From assembly GCF_002233675.1 (NCBI RefSeq), contig NZ_NMUQ01000002.1:186001-250000 (forward strand): a stretch of DNA of 64,000 nt, given 5' to 3'. Position 1 is the stretch's first letter. Every line of letters begins with the position of its first letter. The translations under genes and the position numbers were made by a program. Under the pieces are notes generated by a model. It was given only the letters and a program-made list of their open reading frames with translations. It was not told the origin of the DNA and did no database searches. Positions 34,315-43,044 of this stretch are shown here, one piece after another. Source of the DNA: Paenibacillus herberti. Its GTDB lineage: Bacteria > Bacillota > Bacilli > Paenibacillales > Paenibacillaceae.

Positions 34315-35016
34315 TCAATCGTAATCTTTGTGCACCCATTCATCCTCAGGAATCTCAAAATCGTTCCCGGAGTAACGCTCCTCTTTGAATGGGTCCGCCT
34401 CGTTGTGGAAGCCGTTGCGCTCCCAGAAGCCAGGGCGATCTTCGGTCATGAACTCGAAGCCTCGCAGCCACTTGGCGCTCTTCCAGAAGTACAGATGAGG
34501 AACGACCAAGCGCAGCGGTCCGCCGTGCTTCTCGGTGAGCGGCTCACCGCCGTAGGAGAACGCCAGCAGAATGTCGTCGCCCATGAGATCCGCAAGCGGC
34601 ATATTCGTCTCGTAGTCATAGTCGCCGTAGACCATGACATGCTTCGCTTCGGGCAGCGGCTCGATGCCTGCATGCCTCAGAAAATCACGAAACAGAATGC
34701 CTTCCCATACCGTATCCATCTTCGACCAGCGAGTGACGCAGTGGATGTCCCGCATGACTGTCACACGTGGCAGCCCCTTCAGCTCGGTGAAGGAGAAGCG
34801 GCGTTCTTGCTTAACCGCTCCGTTCACACACAGATCCCAAGTCTCCATATTGTAAACGGGAACGGCACCCTCATGTAAAATCGGGAACCGTTCCGTGACC
34901 GTCTCACCTGGCGGCACTCGATCGCCATACTTGGCGTCGGGCTTGATCTTCTGCATCAACGCTGCCGCATTTCGCTTCAGCCTTTTGGCTTTGTCGCTCT
35001 CATACGGTTGATTCAT
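34315..35016 (-). CDS. Sulfite oxidase-like molybdopterin oxidoreductase
   Basis: 233 residues. The molybdopterin-binding Cys is in VMRDIHCVTRWSKMDTVWEG (about residue 94). FSYGGEPLTEKHGGPLRLVVPHLYFWKSAKWLRGFEF is the family's second signature. No Tat signal, so a cytoplasmic enzyme. It resembles YuiH-type proteins of uncertain substrate rather than true sulfite oxidase. Begins 3 bp after the small gene at 35020, so the two are translated together. Confidence 0.92.
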   Translation of the reverse strand: MNQPYESDKAKRLKRNAAALMQKIKPDAKYGDRVPPGETVTERFPILHEGAVPVYNMETWDLCVNGAVKQERRFSFTELKGLPRVTVMRDIHCVTRWSKMDTVWEGILFRDFLRHAGIEPLPEAKHVMVYGDYDYETNMPLADLMGDDILLAFSYGGEPLTEKHGGPLRLVVPHLYFWKSAKWLRGFEFMTEDRPGFWERNGFHNEADPFKEERYSGNDFEIPEDEWVHKDYD

Positions 35017-35019
35017 GAT

Positions 35020-35271
35020 TTAGACGCCCATGCGTCTGCGTTGATTGTTAGGCTTCTTGTTCAGTTGGCTGCGCAGTTCCTTGGCTCCGCCTTGGGCGCC
35101 GCTTTGTCCTTGCTTGCCAGCCGCCTGGTCCTGTTTCTTCTGCTGCAGCTTCAGCTTTGCAGCTTCAGCCAGCGACATCTTCTTAGGCTGTTCAGCAGCT
35201 TGCGCCACTGCCTCTACGGAAGCCTCAGTCTCAGCCTCCACGGCTTCTACGGCTTTGTTTTGTTCCGTCAT
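35020..35271 (-). CDS. Small disordered Ala/Glu/Gln/Lys-rich protein
   Basis: 83 residues. MTEQNKAVEAVEAETEASVE begins a low-complexity acidic helix, then MSLAEAAKLKLQQKKQDQAAG and a basic end RSQLNKKPNNQRRRMGV. The charge shift from acidic to basic is marked. No family recognised. GGAGGG precedes the ATG. Lies 3 bp upstream of the sulfite-oxidase-like gene. Confidence 0.7.
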   Translation of the reverse strand: MTEQNKAVEAVEAETEASVEAVAQAAEQPKKMSLAEAAKLKLQQKKQDQAAGKQGQSGAQGGAKELRSQLNKKPNNQRRRMGV

Positions 35272-35491
35272 ATATATCCCTCCATGCTTTACCGATTGGT
35301 TAATCCTAGTTGTAGTTTAGCTTATTTTGTCCCTTTACGCCATGCGTAAAACAACTATAGCCAATGCTACGGTCCCTCATGAGCATGCCCATTCTGTGTA
35401 TATTCAAATGCGCATTCTCTCATGTTTCAGGAAAAATGTTCCACAAGAAGATCATCCAAACTTCGCCTGTTCACAAGGCGGCGAGACCTAC

Positions 35492-36322
35492 TTACGCTTT
35501 GGCCAGCTCAGCCTGTAGCTCATCATGGATGTACCCGTTCGTGGCTAGCACATTGCGCACGCCTAGATGATACGGCGTTCCATCCTGATCGCCTATGCGT
35601 CCGCCCGACTCTTGCACGAGAAGCGCTCCTGCGGCAAGATCCCAGCTATTCGGGCCGACTTCCCAGTAAGCACTCAAGCGACCGGCTGCAACATAGGCAA
35701 GATGCAGCGCCGCAGAGCCGCTGGAGCGGATGCTGCGAACCTTGGGAGCGAGCAGTTGCAGCTGTGCCAGATTGCGCGGCAGAGCCGTCGCATGCTCCGG
35801 CGGAAAACCTGTAGCGACAAGGCTGTCGCGCAGCGTCGGCTCGCTTGACACGTTCATGCGGCGGCCGCGCACATAGGCTCCTTTACCTTTTTCGGCGATG
35901 AATAGCTCATCCTTCCAAGGATCGTATACGACGCCGAGAATGACCTCTCCGTGATGGGCAAGAGCGATCGACACGGCGAAATAAGGAAAGCCATGCACGA
36001 AGTTAGTCGTCCCGTCCACGGGATCAACGATCCACAAATATTCTGCATCCCGGACATCCTCCAGAGCCTTGGCGGAAGCCTCAGGTCCAGGTTCAACACC
36101 TTCCTCGCCGAGGAAGGAATGATTCGGGAAGTTCATCATGATCAGGCTGCGAATGAGCTTCTCTGAGCCTTTATCCACTTCGGTCACCAAGTCATGCGGC
36201 GACATTTTCTCGCGCAGCACCTCATGCGCGCCTACTTTGGACATGATCCACTCTCCCGCTTTTGACGCGCAATTTATCGCTACGGCGGCGAAGCTTTTGC
36301 TGCCTACTACATGATCACTCAT
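35492..36322 (-). CDS. Inositol monophosphatase family protein
   Basis: 276 residues. Metal-binding motifs FLGEEGVEPG (Glu), LWIVDPVDGTTNFVHGFPYFAVS (two Asp and a Thr) and SWDLAAGALLVQESGG (Asp) are all present. It should hydrolyse inositol-1-phosphate or a related sugar phosphate with Mg2+. SuhB and CysQ relatives share these motifs, so the substrate is open. Single gene with an intergenic gap on both sides. Confidence 0.93.
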   Translation of the reverse strand: MSDHVVGSKSFAAVAINCASKAGEWIMSKVGAHEVLREKMSPHDLVTEVDKGSEKLIRSLIMMNFPNHSFLGEEGVEPGPEASAKALEDVRDAEYLWIVDPVDGTTNFVHGFPYFAVSIALAHHGEVILGVVYDPWKDELFIAEKGKGAYVRGRRMNVSSEPTLRDSLVATGFPPEHATALPRNLAQLQLLAPKVRSIRSSGSAALHLAYVAAGRLSAYWEVGPNSWDLAAGALLVQESGGRIGDQDGTPYHLGVRNVLATNGYIHDELQAELAKA

Positions 36323-36448
36323 GCTGATTCCCTCTTTTCCGATCTATATGAAAACCTTTCCATAATACCCATGCAGAATACCGATGCCTTCCTTACTATA
36401 CGAACGGCATCCGTATTCTGTTTCGCAAAATTCAGGCTGCGCTTTCCT

Positions 36449-37270
36449 CTACAGCTGCGCCACGCCTTGCCAGATCAGTCTCACTGATAGCACCAGCAGC
36501 GTGATTCGCAGCACCCAAAGTATGGTCGATCCGCTCATCCGGCTGGCGATCCAAGCCCCTGCCTTACCGCCCAGCCAAGCACCTGGAGCAAGCGCCAGCA
36601 CGAGCAGCCAGTCGATTTCACCCATGAATCCGTGTACAAAACTGCCGCTGATCGCGGATAGGAAAATCACGAACATCGACGTCGCGGTTGCCACATGCGG
36701 CGGGAAGCGGAACAGCAGCACCATGACCGGCACAAAAAGCGAGCCGCCGCCGATGCCGAACAGCCCCGAGACGAGACCCACGAGCAAGCCGATACTAAGC
36801 AGCAACGGCAGGCTGTACCCATATTCATGCTCCACGCCCGACCCGTCGGTCAGCTTGCGTGTAATGGGCCAATTGCGTGAGGCCGGCTTGATGCGATCGC
36901 GGAAAATAAGCAGCAAAGCCATCAATAACATGAAAATGCCGAAGCTCAGCTGAAAGGCTCCGCCTTGAAACTTCGACGTCAACGCGGAGCCGATCATCGC
37001 GCCGGGGCCGCTCGTAATGAACAGCAGCCAGGCGCTGCGGAAGTCGACCTTGCGCTGCTTGGCATATGTCCTCGACGATGCAAGAGCCGTCACGATTAAC
37101 ACAGCTAGCGAGGTGCCGACCGCTGTCGCCTCTAGGATCGGTTCTCCAGTCAGCTGTGCGCCGAGCAGCAGTAACACCGGCACAATAATGATGCCGCCGC
37201 CCAGCCCGACAATGCTGCCGAAGATGGAAGCAACCAAACCTGTCAGCAAAATCAAAATCCATTCCAGCAT
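36449..37270 (-). CDS. TSUP family exporter (TauE/SafE)
   Basis: 273 residues with about eight helices in two halves. GSIVGLGGGIIIVPVLLLLG (N-half) and GLVSGLFGIGGGSLFVPVMVLL (C-half) are the paired TSUP signatures. The family exports sulfite, sulfonates or other anions. It lies 28 bp after uvsE and may be cotranscribed; a sulfite-oxidase-like gene is 1.4 kb away. Confidence 0.92.
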   Translation of the reverse strand: MLEWILILLTGLVASIFGSIVGLGGGIIIVPVLLLLGAQLTGEPILEATAVGTSLAVLIVTALASSRTYAKQRKVDFRSAWLLFITSGPGAMIGSALTSKFQGGAFQLSFGIFMLLMALLLIFRDRIKPASRNWPITRKLTDGSGVEHEYGYSLPLLLSIGLLVGLVSGLFGIGGGSLFVPVMVLLFRFPPHVATATSMFVIFLSAISGSFVHGFMGEIDWLLVLALAPGAWLGGKAGAWIASRMSGSTILWVLRITLLVLSVRLIWQGVAQL

Positions 37271-37298
37271 GATGTTCTAGTTCCCCATTTCCAGCCAG

Positions 37299-38315
37299 CT
37301 ACAGCTCGATTGTCGATCCGTCTATGATGCGGATTCCCTCACCGCTGTCCGCTAGACGGCCCAGCTCTTCCATGAGCGTGGTAAGCGCTTTGTCCTTCGC
37401 CTTGGCCTCCAGCATGCAGTCGATCTGCGGCACGGAGTCTTTGACGCTGCGCAGAAATTCCAGCAGCGGTCCCGTCTCGACGTAATCGGCATGACCGCGT
37501 CGATCGGACAGGCTCTTCGGACTCGAAGCATGGATCTTGGGCGGGAGTCCGTCCGGTCCGCCGTCCAGGCCAAGCCGCTGCTGCTCCCTCTGCCAAGTAG
37601 CCGCGATACGCGACCATAGCTCCCCGTGCAGAGACTCCGCTGTCTCCCCACCGTCGTTGACCCAGTGGTGATGGATGTCCAGCACCATCGGATTTCCCGT
37701 CTGCTCGGCTATGTCCAGTGTCTCGCGCACATTGAACGTTTTGTCGTCGTTCTCTAGCGTCACCCGGCCGCGCACACTCGCATCCAGCGCCCCAAACTGC
37801 CGGATGAAACGCTCACCGGACACGGGTTTATCGCCATAGGCTCCGCCTACATGGATATTGCATTTGTACCGTTCGTCCAGCCCCATCGCTTCCAACATGC
37901 GCACATGATGCTCCATATCCTCCTGTGACTTGGCCAGCACCTCCGGGCGCGGCGTGCTGAACACGCAGAAGTGATCGGGGTGGAAGCTGACGCGCATTCC
38001 ATGCTTTTGCACGAATTCCCCGAGCTGAGCGAAGGATGCGCCAAGGGCGGGATACGGATTCCAATCCTTTAGCGCATCATGCGTTGCCAGCGGAATCAGC
38101 TTGGAAGAAAAGCGATACAGATGAAAGTCGGAGTAGCGGTTGTTTTTGAGAATGCGCAGTGTGCTCTGCAAATTGTCTTCGGCAATGCGCTCCAGTCGGG
38201 CAAGCGCCGCCTCTCGGTCTTCCAGCTTAGAGAAGTTTTTATACGTCATCGTGCGAGAGGGCGAGACGTTTTCCAGCAGCAAGCTCATCGCGACAAAGCC
38301 AAAGCGGACGATCAT
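37299..38315 (-). CDS. uvsE: UV damage endonuclease UvsE
   Basis: 338 residues. The TIM-barrel start RFGFVAMSLLLENVSPSRTMTY, the metal site SFHPDHFCVFSTPRPEVLAKSQEDM, GGAYGDKP, VTLENDDKTF and VLDIHHHWVNDG are typical of UvsE/UVDE. It nicks DNA 5' of UV photoproducts, starting an alternative excision repair. Start overlaps the preceding gene by 4 bp (ATGA). In spore-formers it protects DNA around sporulation. Confidence 0.96.
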   Translation of the reverse strand: MIVRFGFVAMSLLLENVSPSRTMTYKNFSKLEDREAALARLERIAEDNLQSTLRILKNNRYSDFHLYRFSSKLIPLATHDALKDWNPYPALGASFAQLGEFVQKHGMRVSFHPDHFCVFSTPRPEVLAKSQEDMEHHVRMLEAMGLDERYKCNIHVGGAYGDKPVSGERFIRQFGALDASVRGRVTLENDDKTFNVRETLDIAEQTGNPMVLDIHHHWVNDGGETAESLHGELWSRIAATWQREQQRLGLDGGPDGLPPKIHASSPKSLSDRRGHADYVETGPLLEFLRSVKDSVPQIDCMLEAKAKDKALTTLMEELGRLADSGEGIRIIDGSTIEL

Positions 38316-38629
38316 TCTCGCTCACCAAAAAACATTTCGTAGGCCAGCGCCGTTTGCACACGTACTTCCTCTTCGGTCAGCTTGCGCACGAGCTCCATCT
38401 CCACTTGCGTGACCTCTTCTCCCTGGAAGTTGATTTCAGCTATAGAAGCGAGAATACGCACGATTGCGATTGCCTGATTGCCCGGCGTATAGGCAATTAC
38501 TTTTTGTCCCGTCGGAAAGACGCGGAAGCCGCTTTTGACCATTTTGCCCTTACCGTATTCCAGCAGCTCGTACAGCTCCTGTTCGGATTTGAATTTGCAG
38601 ACGGAATTGAATTCTGTGGCGAAACCCAT
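38312..38629 (-). CDS. Conserved hypothetical protein coupled to uvsE
   Basis: 105 residues, soluble, alpha/beta. MGFATEFNSVCKFKSEQELY, KSGFRVFPTGQKVIAYTPGNQAIAI and VTQVEMELVRKLTEEEVRVQ are distinct blocks. I do not recognise the family with confidence (the RVFPTGQ strand recalls DUF2584). Its stop overlaps the uvsE start, so translation of uvsE depends on it. Confidence 0.75.
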   Translation of the reverse strand: MGFATEFNSVCKFKSEQELYELLEYGKGKMVKSGFRVFPTGQKVIAYTPGNQAIAIVRILASIAEINFQGEEVTQVEMELVRKLTEEEVRVQTALAYEMFFGERE

Positions 38630-38713
38630 GGCTCGTCCCTCCTTAGTTGTATGTAATACGGCTTGGCCGTCTCTCGGACGGTTCCCGTATGCGTGTTCAG
38701 CTTCTACCTATGT

Positions 38714-38750
38714 AAAAAACGCGCCTTCTCCGCGGAGGCGGAGAAAGCAC
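38714..38750 (-). terminator. Terminator of ddl
   Basis: On the minus strand TTTCTCCGC and GCGGAGAAGG pair, followed by GCG and six T. It separates ddl from the uvsE cluster. Confidence 0.8.
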
Positions 38751-38772
38751 GCCCTGATTCAATGTGGCGAAA

Positions 38773-39900
38773 TCAGCTGCCGTACTCGATTTTCTGCTTA
38801 TCGGTATGCCGTTCGATGGCCAGCTCAATCAGCGCATCAAGCAGTCCTTGATAGGAAAGACCCGTTTCCTTCCACATCAGCGGATACATGCTGTACGGTG
38901 TGAAGCCTGGCATCGTGTTAACTTCGTTGATCAGCAATTGACCGTCGCTCCGGCGCATGAAAAAGTCTGCGCGCGCCAGGCCCGAGCCGTCGATAGCCAG
39001 ATAGGCGCGGAGGGCCATCTCGCGGACAGCTTCCGCTGTTTCCGCCGGAATATCCGCCGGAATCTGCATGATGGACGTACCGTCAACGTACTTGGCCTTG
39101 TAGTCGTAGAACTCTGCGGAGCTAACGACCTCGCCTGGCACCGAAGCACGCGGCTCGTCATTGCCGAGCACACTGACCTCGATCTCGCGCGCGTCAACAA
39201 ACTCCTCAACGACCACCTTGCGGTCAAAGCGAAGCGCGAGCTCCACAGCGGCGATCAGCTCTTCCCGGTTGCGGGCCTTGGAGATGCCGACGCTGCTGCC
39301 CAGGTTGGCCGGTTTGACGAAGCAAGGATAGCCGAGCGCGACTTCAATTTCCATAATGAAAAAGGCAGGGTCCTTTTCCCATTGAGTGCGGTTGAAATAC
39401 CGATAAATACATTGCGGAAGGCCCTCATGGGCGAATACTTTTTTCATGAAGATTTTGTCCATGCCGACCGCCGAGGCCAGCACGCCTGCTCCAACATAAG
39501 GAATATTGGCCATCTCCAGCAGTCCCTGGATCGTGCCGTCTTCCCCGAACGTACCGTGCAGCAGCGGGAAAATAACGTCAATCGGCTTCTCCGGAGCAGC
39601 AGCTGCGGCAGCTGCCTGCAGCGCCGTTTCTCCGGATGCTGCTCCTGTTAATCCACCGAATACCGGCGCAAGCGCGAGTCCATCCGCATTGTTGGACAGC
39701 TTCAGCTGCTCAACATTGTTTGGAGCCTCCAACAGAACGCCTGCGGAACGCCATTGGCCTGCTTTGGTGATGTAGAAGGGCTGAATCTCGTATTTATCAA
39801 AGTCGAAAGCTCCCATAACCGCCAGCGCGGTCTGCAGCGACACCTCATGCTCGCCCGACTTGCCGCCGTAGACCAGCCCGACGCGAATCTTCTCTCCCAT
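38773..39900 (-). CDS. ddl: D-alanine--D-alanine ligase
   Basis: 375 residues. ATP-grasp landmarks: VGLVYGGKSGEHEVSL (5-20), PLLHGTFGEDGTIQGLLEMANIPYVGAG, KPANLGSSVGISKA, GLARADFFMRRSDGQLLINEVNTMPGFTPYSMYPLMW. It joins two D-Ala for peptidoglycan precursor synthesis. A short Ala-rich insert (TALQAAAAAAAPEKP, near 98-112) precedes the HGTFGEDG motif. GGAGGGG precedes the ATG. Own terminator. Confidence 0.97.
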   Translation of the reverse strand: MGEKIRVGLVYGGKSGEHEVSLQTALAVMGAFDFDKYEIQPFYITKAGQWRSAGVLLEAPNNVEQLKLSNNADGLALAPVFGGLTGAASGETALQAAAAAAAPEKPIDVIFPLLHGTFGEDGTIQGLLEMANIPYVGAGVLASAVGMDKIFMKKVFAHEGLPQCIYRYFNRTQWEKDPAFFIMEIEVALGYPCFVKPANLGSSVGISKARNREELIAAVELALRFDRKVVVEEFVDAREIEVSVLGNDEPRASVPGEVVSSAEFYDYKAKYVDGTSIMQIPADIPAETAEAVREMALRAYLAIDGSGLARADFFMRRSDGQLLINEVNTMPGFTPYSMYPLMWKETGLSYQGLLDALIELAIERHTDKQKIEYGS

Positions 39901-39991
39901 GTTGTTAGCCCCTCCGGTAACCTATAGAAATTTAGGATGCCAACAACCAACGCCGCGCATGCGGAACCGGCTGCCAGCATCCTGATCATGC

Positions 39992-41101
39992 CTACATCAT
40001 ATCGCTAAAATGATAAAATCGGTAGCGGGTATTGTCGGTCCAGGCGTAGGAATCCCTGTAGTCCCAGTAGCGATGACGACTCGGCACTGTGTTGGCATTG
40101 ACAAGCGGCATGCCGTCTCCGTCGAACGCCGTCACAACTGTCGTATGTTGAAACCGCCCGTCTCCATTCCAATCGTACGTAATTACATCGCCCAGATTCA
40201 GCTCAGCTGCGCTGTCGACCGTGATTGCGCGCATTCCGGTTGAACGTGGAAAGGACAGATAGAGATGGAGCGCGTTCGATACCGCCCAGCTGTAACTCCA
40301 CTGTTCCTGGCCTCCCGAACGACCCTTGTACCACCAGCCCGATTCTCTTTTACCAGTATAGTTCATAGGCGCTTCCCCTGCAAAGACACACTGTGATACA
40401 TAATTAGTGCAATTAACTTCAAATTCTTCATAGGCTGGATTGGGCTCCTGCCACCATTGATCTGCATACGCCGCGACCAGCTCTCTCTGGTATTTGGATG
40501 CTCTGGAGCGCGTATTAATTCTCGGTACAACCCCATGATTCAAAAAGGGACGCGGCGCACCAGGCGGCTGATTGCCGCTTCCCCCTCCATTGCCATAGGA
40601 CTTGTGCTCAGCAAGCGCGCTATCTACCGCTGCGTGACCGTATCTGGGGCGGCGTTCGCCGACAAGCGGCTCTATCCGTGTCAGCCGCCAGTTGCTGCTT
40701 CCGCTTTCACAGCCGAGCCAAAGCCTTTCCCGCTCGATCCGCTCTTCCGTATATTGCCGTCCTTTATGCTCGATATGACGCTTTAGATGAAGCTGCAGCA
40801 CAACCGACACTTCGGTTTCGGATTCGTTAATTTTCACAAGCGCGGCTTTCGTCTCGCATTGTGAGGTCAGGATGCCGCGTTCTTCTGCTCGTTCACGCAG
40901 CCGCTGCAGGCGGTGCAGCAGACGCAGCCGATGGTCGGCATCCGTCATAATGCCGGCAAGTGCGGTATCCTTCAGCTCCACCTCCGCCTGATTGCAGCCC
41001 TGTACATACTGCTGAACGGCTCCCCGCCATCCTTCGAGCTCTGTATTCCGCTGCTCACCGGCAGCCTGAGGCGGCCTTTTTCCAACCTTGATCCGTGGCA
41101 T
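39992..41101 (-). CDS. Amidase-domain (Amidase_6) protein
   Basis: 369 residues, no clear signal peptide. A helical N-terminal region (1-120, charged) is followed by a C-terminal cysteine amidase domain: EFEVNCTNYVSQCVFAG (nucleophile Cys) and GRFQHTTVVTAFDGDG (His), ending in DNTRYRFYHFSDM. This domain (PF12671) is thought to cleave peptide cross-links or peptidoglycan stems. Divergent from the c-di-AMP riboswitch gene, which fits a wall-turgor theme only by position. Confidence 0.88.
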   Translation of the reverse strand: MPRIKVGKRPPQAAGEQRNTELEGWRGAVQQYVQGCNQAEVELKDTALAGIMTDADHRLRLLHRLQRLRERAEERGILTSQCETKAALVKINESETEVSVVLQLHLKRHIEHKGRQYTEERIERERLWLGCESGSSNWRLTRIEPLVGERRPRYGHAAVDSALAEHKSYGNGGGSGNQPPGAPRPFLNHGVVPRINTRSRASKYQRELVAAYADQWWQEPNPAYEEFEVNCTNYVSQCVFAGEAPMNYTGKRESGWWYKGRSGGQEQWSYSWAVSNALHLYLSFPRSTGMRAITVDSAAELNLGDVITYDWNGDGRFQHTTVVTAFDGDGMPLVNANTVPSRHRYWDYRDSYAWTDNTRYRFYHFSDMM

Positions 41102-41393
41102 CCCTTCCCCATCCCCTCTGAACGGTATTTCTCCATCTATTGCTTATCTTATGAGGGGCGGGAGCACGAATATTCGCTCAGAAGTTAGAAACAAGCTTCA
41201 TTAATAAATCCATCTAACGGGTTACATTTAAATCCATCCGGGTAATTATCAGAAAATTTAGAAAACAAATAAACGGAAGAAAAAGCATCTGTGGACGAGT
41301 TAGCGACAGGATTCAATCGAATTTTCGCTAAATTTGGTCTTTTACAAGACATGCTGTAGTGAAGTATGATAAAGTTCAGCACATTTCTATTCT

Positions 41394-41553
41394 GCTTAAT
41401 TCCACAATATGTGGAAGCGGGGGAACCAACGCAGGCGACTGTCGTCTGCCGGGGTGAATCCGGATGTATCTGCAACACGGCTGCCGAAGCCGCAGCAGGT
41501 CGTATCTGGTAGGGCTACTCTCTGGTCCGAATCCGTCAGCTAACCCCGTAAGC
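41394..41553 (+). ncRNA. c-di-AMP riboswitch (ydaO/yuaA motif)
   Basis: All sequence marks of the ydaO aptamer occur in order: GCTTA (P1 5' side), a small hairpin CCACAATATGTGG, AGCGGGGGAACC, GGGGTGAATCC, GGTAGGGC, TCCGAATCCGTCAGCTAACC and TAAGC, which pairs with the start to close P1. The aptamer ends 21 nt before the ATG and is followed at once by AAAAAAAGGAGAGG, the ribosome site. There is no terminator between aptamer and gene, so control may be on translation start. Confidence 0.95.
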
Positions 41554-41574
41554 AAAAAAAGGAGAGGTTCGACC

Positions 41575-42264
41575 ATGTCTTTGCAAGAACGTTTGGTGGG
41601 CGGTCTGGATGCCAGCAGGCTCCGTTCCGCTCGCAGCCCATCCACGCACAGCGCGGAATTGGAGGCTGCTTGCTCCTCTGCTTCAGCTTTACTTGGCGCC
41701 CCGATCATCCTTGATTCATCGGAGAGGAAGCTGCCCGAGGCCGAAATACAGTTCATAACCAATGAGCTGCTCGCTCCCGAGTGGTCCACTGATGAAATGA
41801 TGGTTACGAGCGAAGGGCTGGATGTCGAAGAACTACTCGTTGTCGAAGATCTGCTGTCCCATCAGGAGTTGCACATGCCAGATCGGCGTATCCGCCGCAT
41901 TGACCTGTTCATCAGCCGTACGGGCTCCATGTCCATACGGGGCAGCGGCGATTATTTGGTCGCGCTTCATATTTATGCAGGTTCTTCCCTGTACCGTTCT
42001 GTTGTTACTATGCCTTATTCCGAAGCTCCTTCCGACTGGGAGAGCTGGGGCAGTTGGTTCAACTCCTTTGTCGGCGTTCCGAGCGACGAGGCGATGTCGG
42101 TGCTCTATTATGACGCTGAGTGGATTAGCGATCAAAGAGACCGCATGCTGCGCAAAGCTCTGGAGCCTGCCTCCAGAGAACCAATGCCATTTCCCGCCAC
42201 TGCCTTCTGGAGAAGGAATTACCTCATCGAATCCTCGGACATCCATATCCAACTCTCGATGTAA
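41575..42264 (+). CDS. Unrecognised soluble protein under c-di-AMP riboswitch
   Basis: 229 residues, no signal peptide, no membrane helix. N-terminus MSLQERLVGGLDASRLRSAR is followed by a helical stretch, an acidic segment (STDEMMVTSEGLDVEELLVVEDLL), a Trp-rich segment (SEAPSDWESWGSWFNSFVG) and a beta-like middle (IDLFISRTGSMSIRGSGDYLVALHIYAG). I do not recognise a family. AAGGAGAGG sits 9 nt before the ATG. The riboswitch implies control by c-di-AMP, which acts on potassium, osmolyte and wall homeostasis. A 23-bp perfect hairpin follows the gene. Confidence 0.75.
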   Translation: MSLQERLVGGLDASRLRSARSPSTHSAELEAACSSASALLGAPIILDSSERKLPEAEIQFITNELLAPEWSTDEMMVTSEGLDVEELLVVEDLLSHQELHMPDRRIRRIDLFISRTGSMSIRGSGDYLVALHIYAGSSLYRSVVTMPYSEAPSDWESWGSWFNSFVGVPSDEAMSVLYYDAEWISDQRDRMLRKALEPASREPMPFPATAFWRRNYLIESSDIHIQLSM

Positions 42265-42292
42265 CTCGGCCTAGAAGACTTGTCGTGTTTAT

Positions 42293-42348
42293 CCAAGACG
42301 CAGCAAAGCCCCCGATCGCTTGGCCTCGGGGGCTTTGCTGCGTCTTGG
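42293..42348. repeat. Perfect 23-bp inverted repeat after the riboswitch gene
   Basis: CCAAGACGCAGCAAAGCCCC begins a 23-nt arm (42293-42315) that is fully complementary to 42326-42348, with a 10-nt loop. No T run follows on either strand, so it is not a standard terminator. Confidence 0.9.
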
Positions 42349-42552
42349 GGGCTGAGTCGCTGGCGCGAGAATAAACGACTGGGACGGCGGGTTTACCGCA
42401 GCTGCGGAATAAAATCGCAGGACGGCGGTTTAAGCGCAGCCGCGGGATATTAGCACAGGACGGCGGGTTCACCCTTAGACGCGAGAATATAAGCTTTACA
42501 ATAAAAAGAAGGTTTACCGACTCTATCGCGATCTGCAGATTCTACATCCCCA

Positions 42553-42718
42553 GCGCCGACTACTTGCTTTGCTCGGCGGGGCCACTTTCGGCCCAAGCAA
42601 GTAACTTCGACTACTTGCTTTGCCGTACAAACGGGCCGTATGGGCTTATTTGCGAGAAAAAGGAAGCTATACTTCGATTCAAACCTATTCCGCCCTGAAC
42701 TCTCCAGAATTAGAGGGC
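42553..42718. repeat. Dispersed palindromic element, copy 2
   Basis: The copy has half a dyad (GACTACTTGCTTTGCTCGGC), one full AAGCAAGTA-8-TACTTGCTT dyad (42595-42620), and then directly the conserved ~95-bp block beginning CGTACAAACGGGCCGTAT. Relative to copy 1 (26918) it lacks the 55-bp segment between dyad and block. It lies beside a transposase remnant. Confidence 0.88.
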
Positions 42719-42794
42719 GGGCACGTTAGATCATTCGCAGCCTGTGTTTGGGGGGGAAAAAGCTCTCTCAGTTCCGTTAGCTGTGCTTAGATCG

Positions 42795-42960
42795 ATGCAA
42801 TGGATCGTGAAGTACAGCACCTACCACCAGGAGAATGATCGCGCTTGGAAACATGATATTAGCAAGTCGGACACCTGGACCTGCGCGGCAGGACAATTCC
42901 TGCGCTTAGGTTATGAAAGCTGTTCTGAAGAAATGGCAGATAAACAAAGACGGGAGGAGA
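42795..42960 (+). pseudogene. IS1182-like transposase fragment
   Basis: About 55 codons: MQWIVKYSTYHQENDRAW, then DISKSDTWTCAAGQFLRLGY. The order YVKY-T-H-E ... W--D---DTYTCP-G--L-F-Y is that of a segment of IS1182-type transposases, just after the catalytic Asp region. Neither the DDE core nor IS ends are visible. The fragment ends in the terminator of the symporter gene. Confidence 0.5.
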
Positions 42961-42988
42961 CTGAGCTAAGCTCAGTCTCCTCCCGTCT
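42949..42988 (-). terminator. Terminator of the DAACS symporter gene
   Basis: GACGGGAGGAGACTGAGC pairs perfectly with GCTCAGTCTCCTCCCGTC; on the minus strand TTTGTTT follows. Confidence 0.88.
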
Positions 42989-43044
42989 TGCCAATGCAAT
43001 TTCATATCGGTTACAGGGCTTTGGGGACGGCCCCTTACCTTCGT

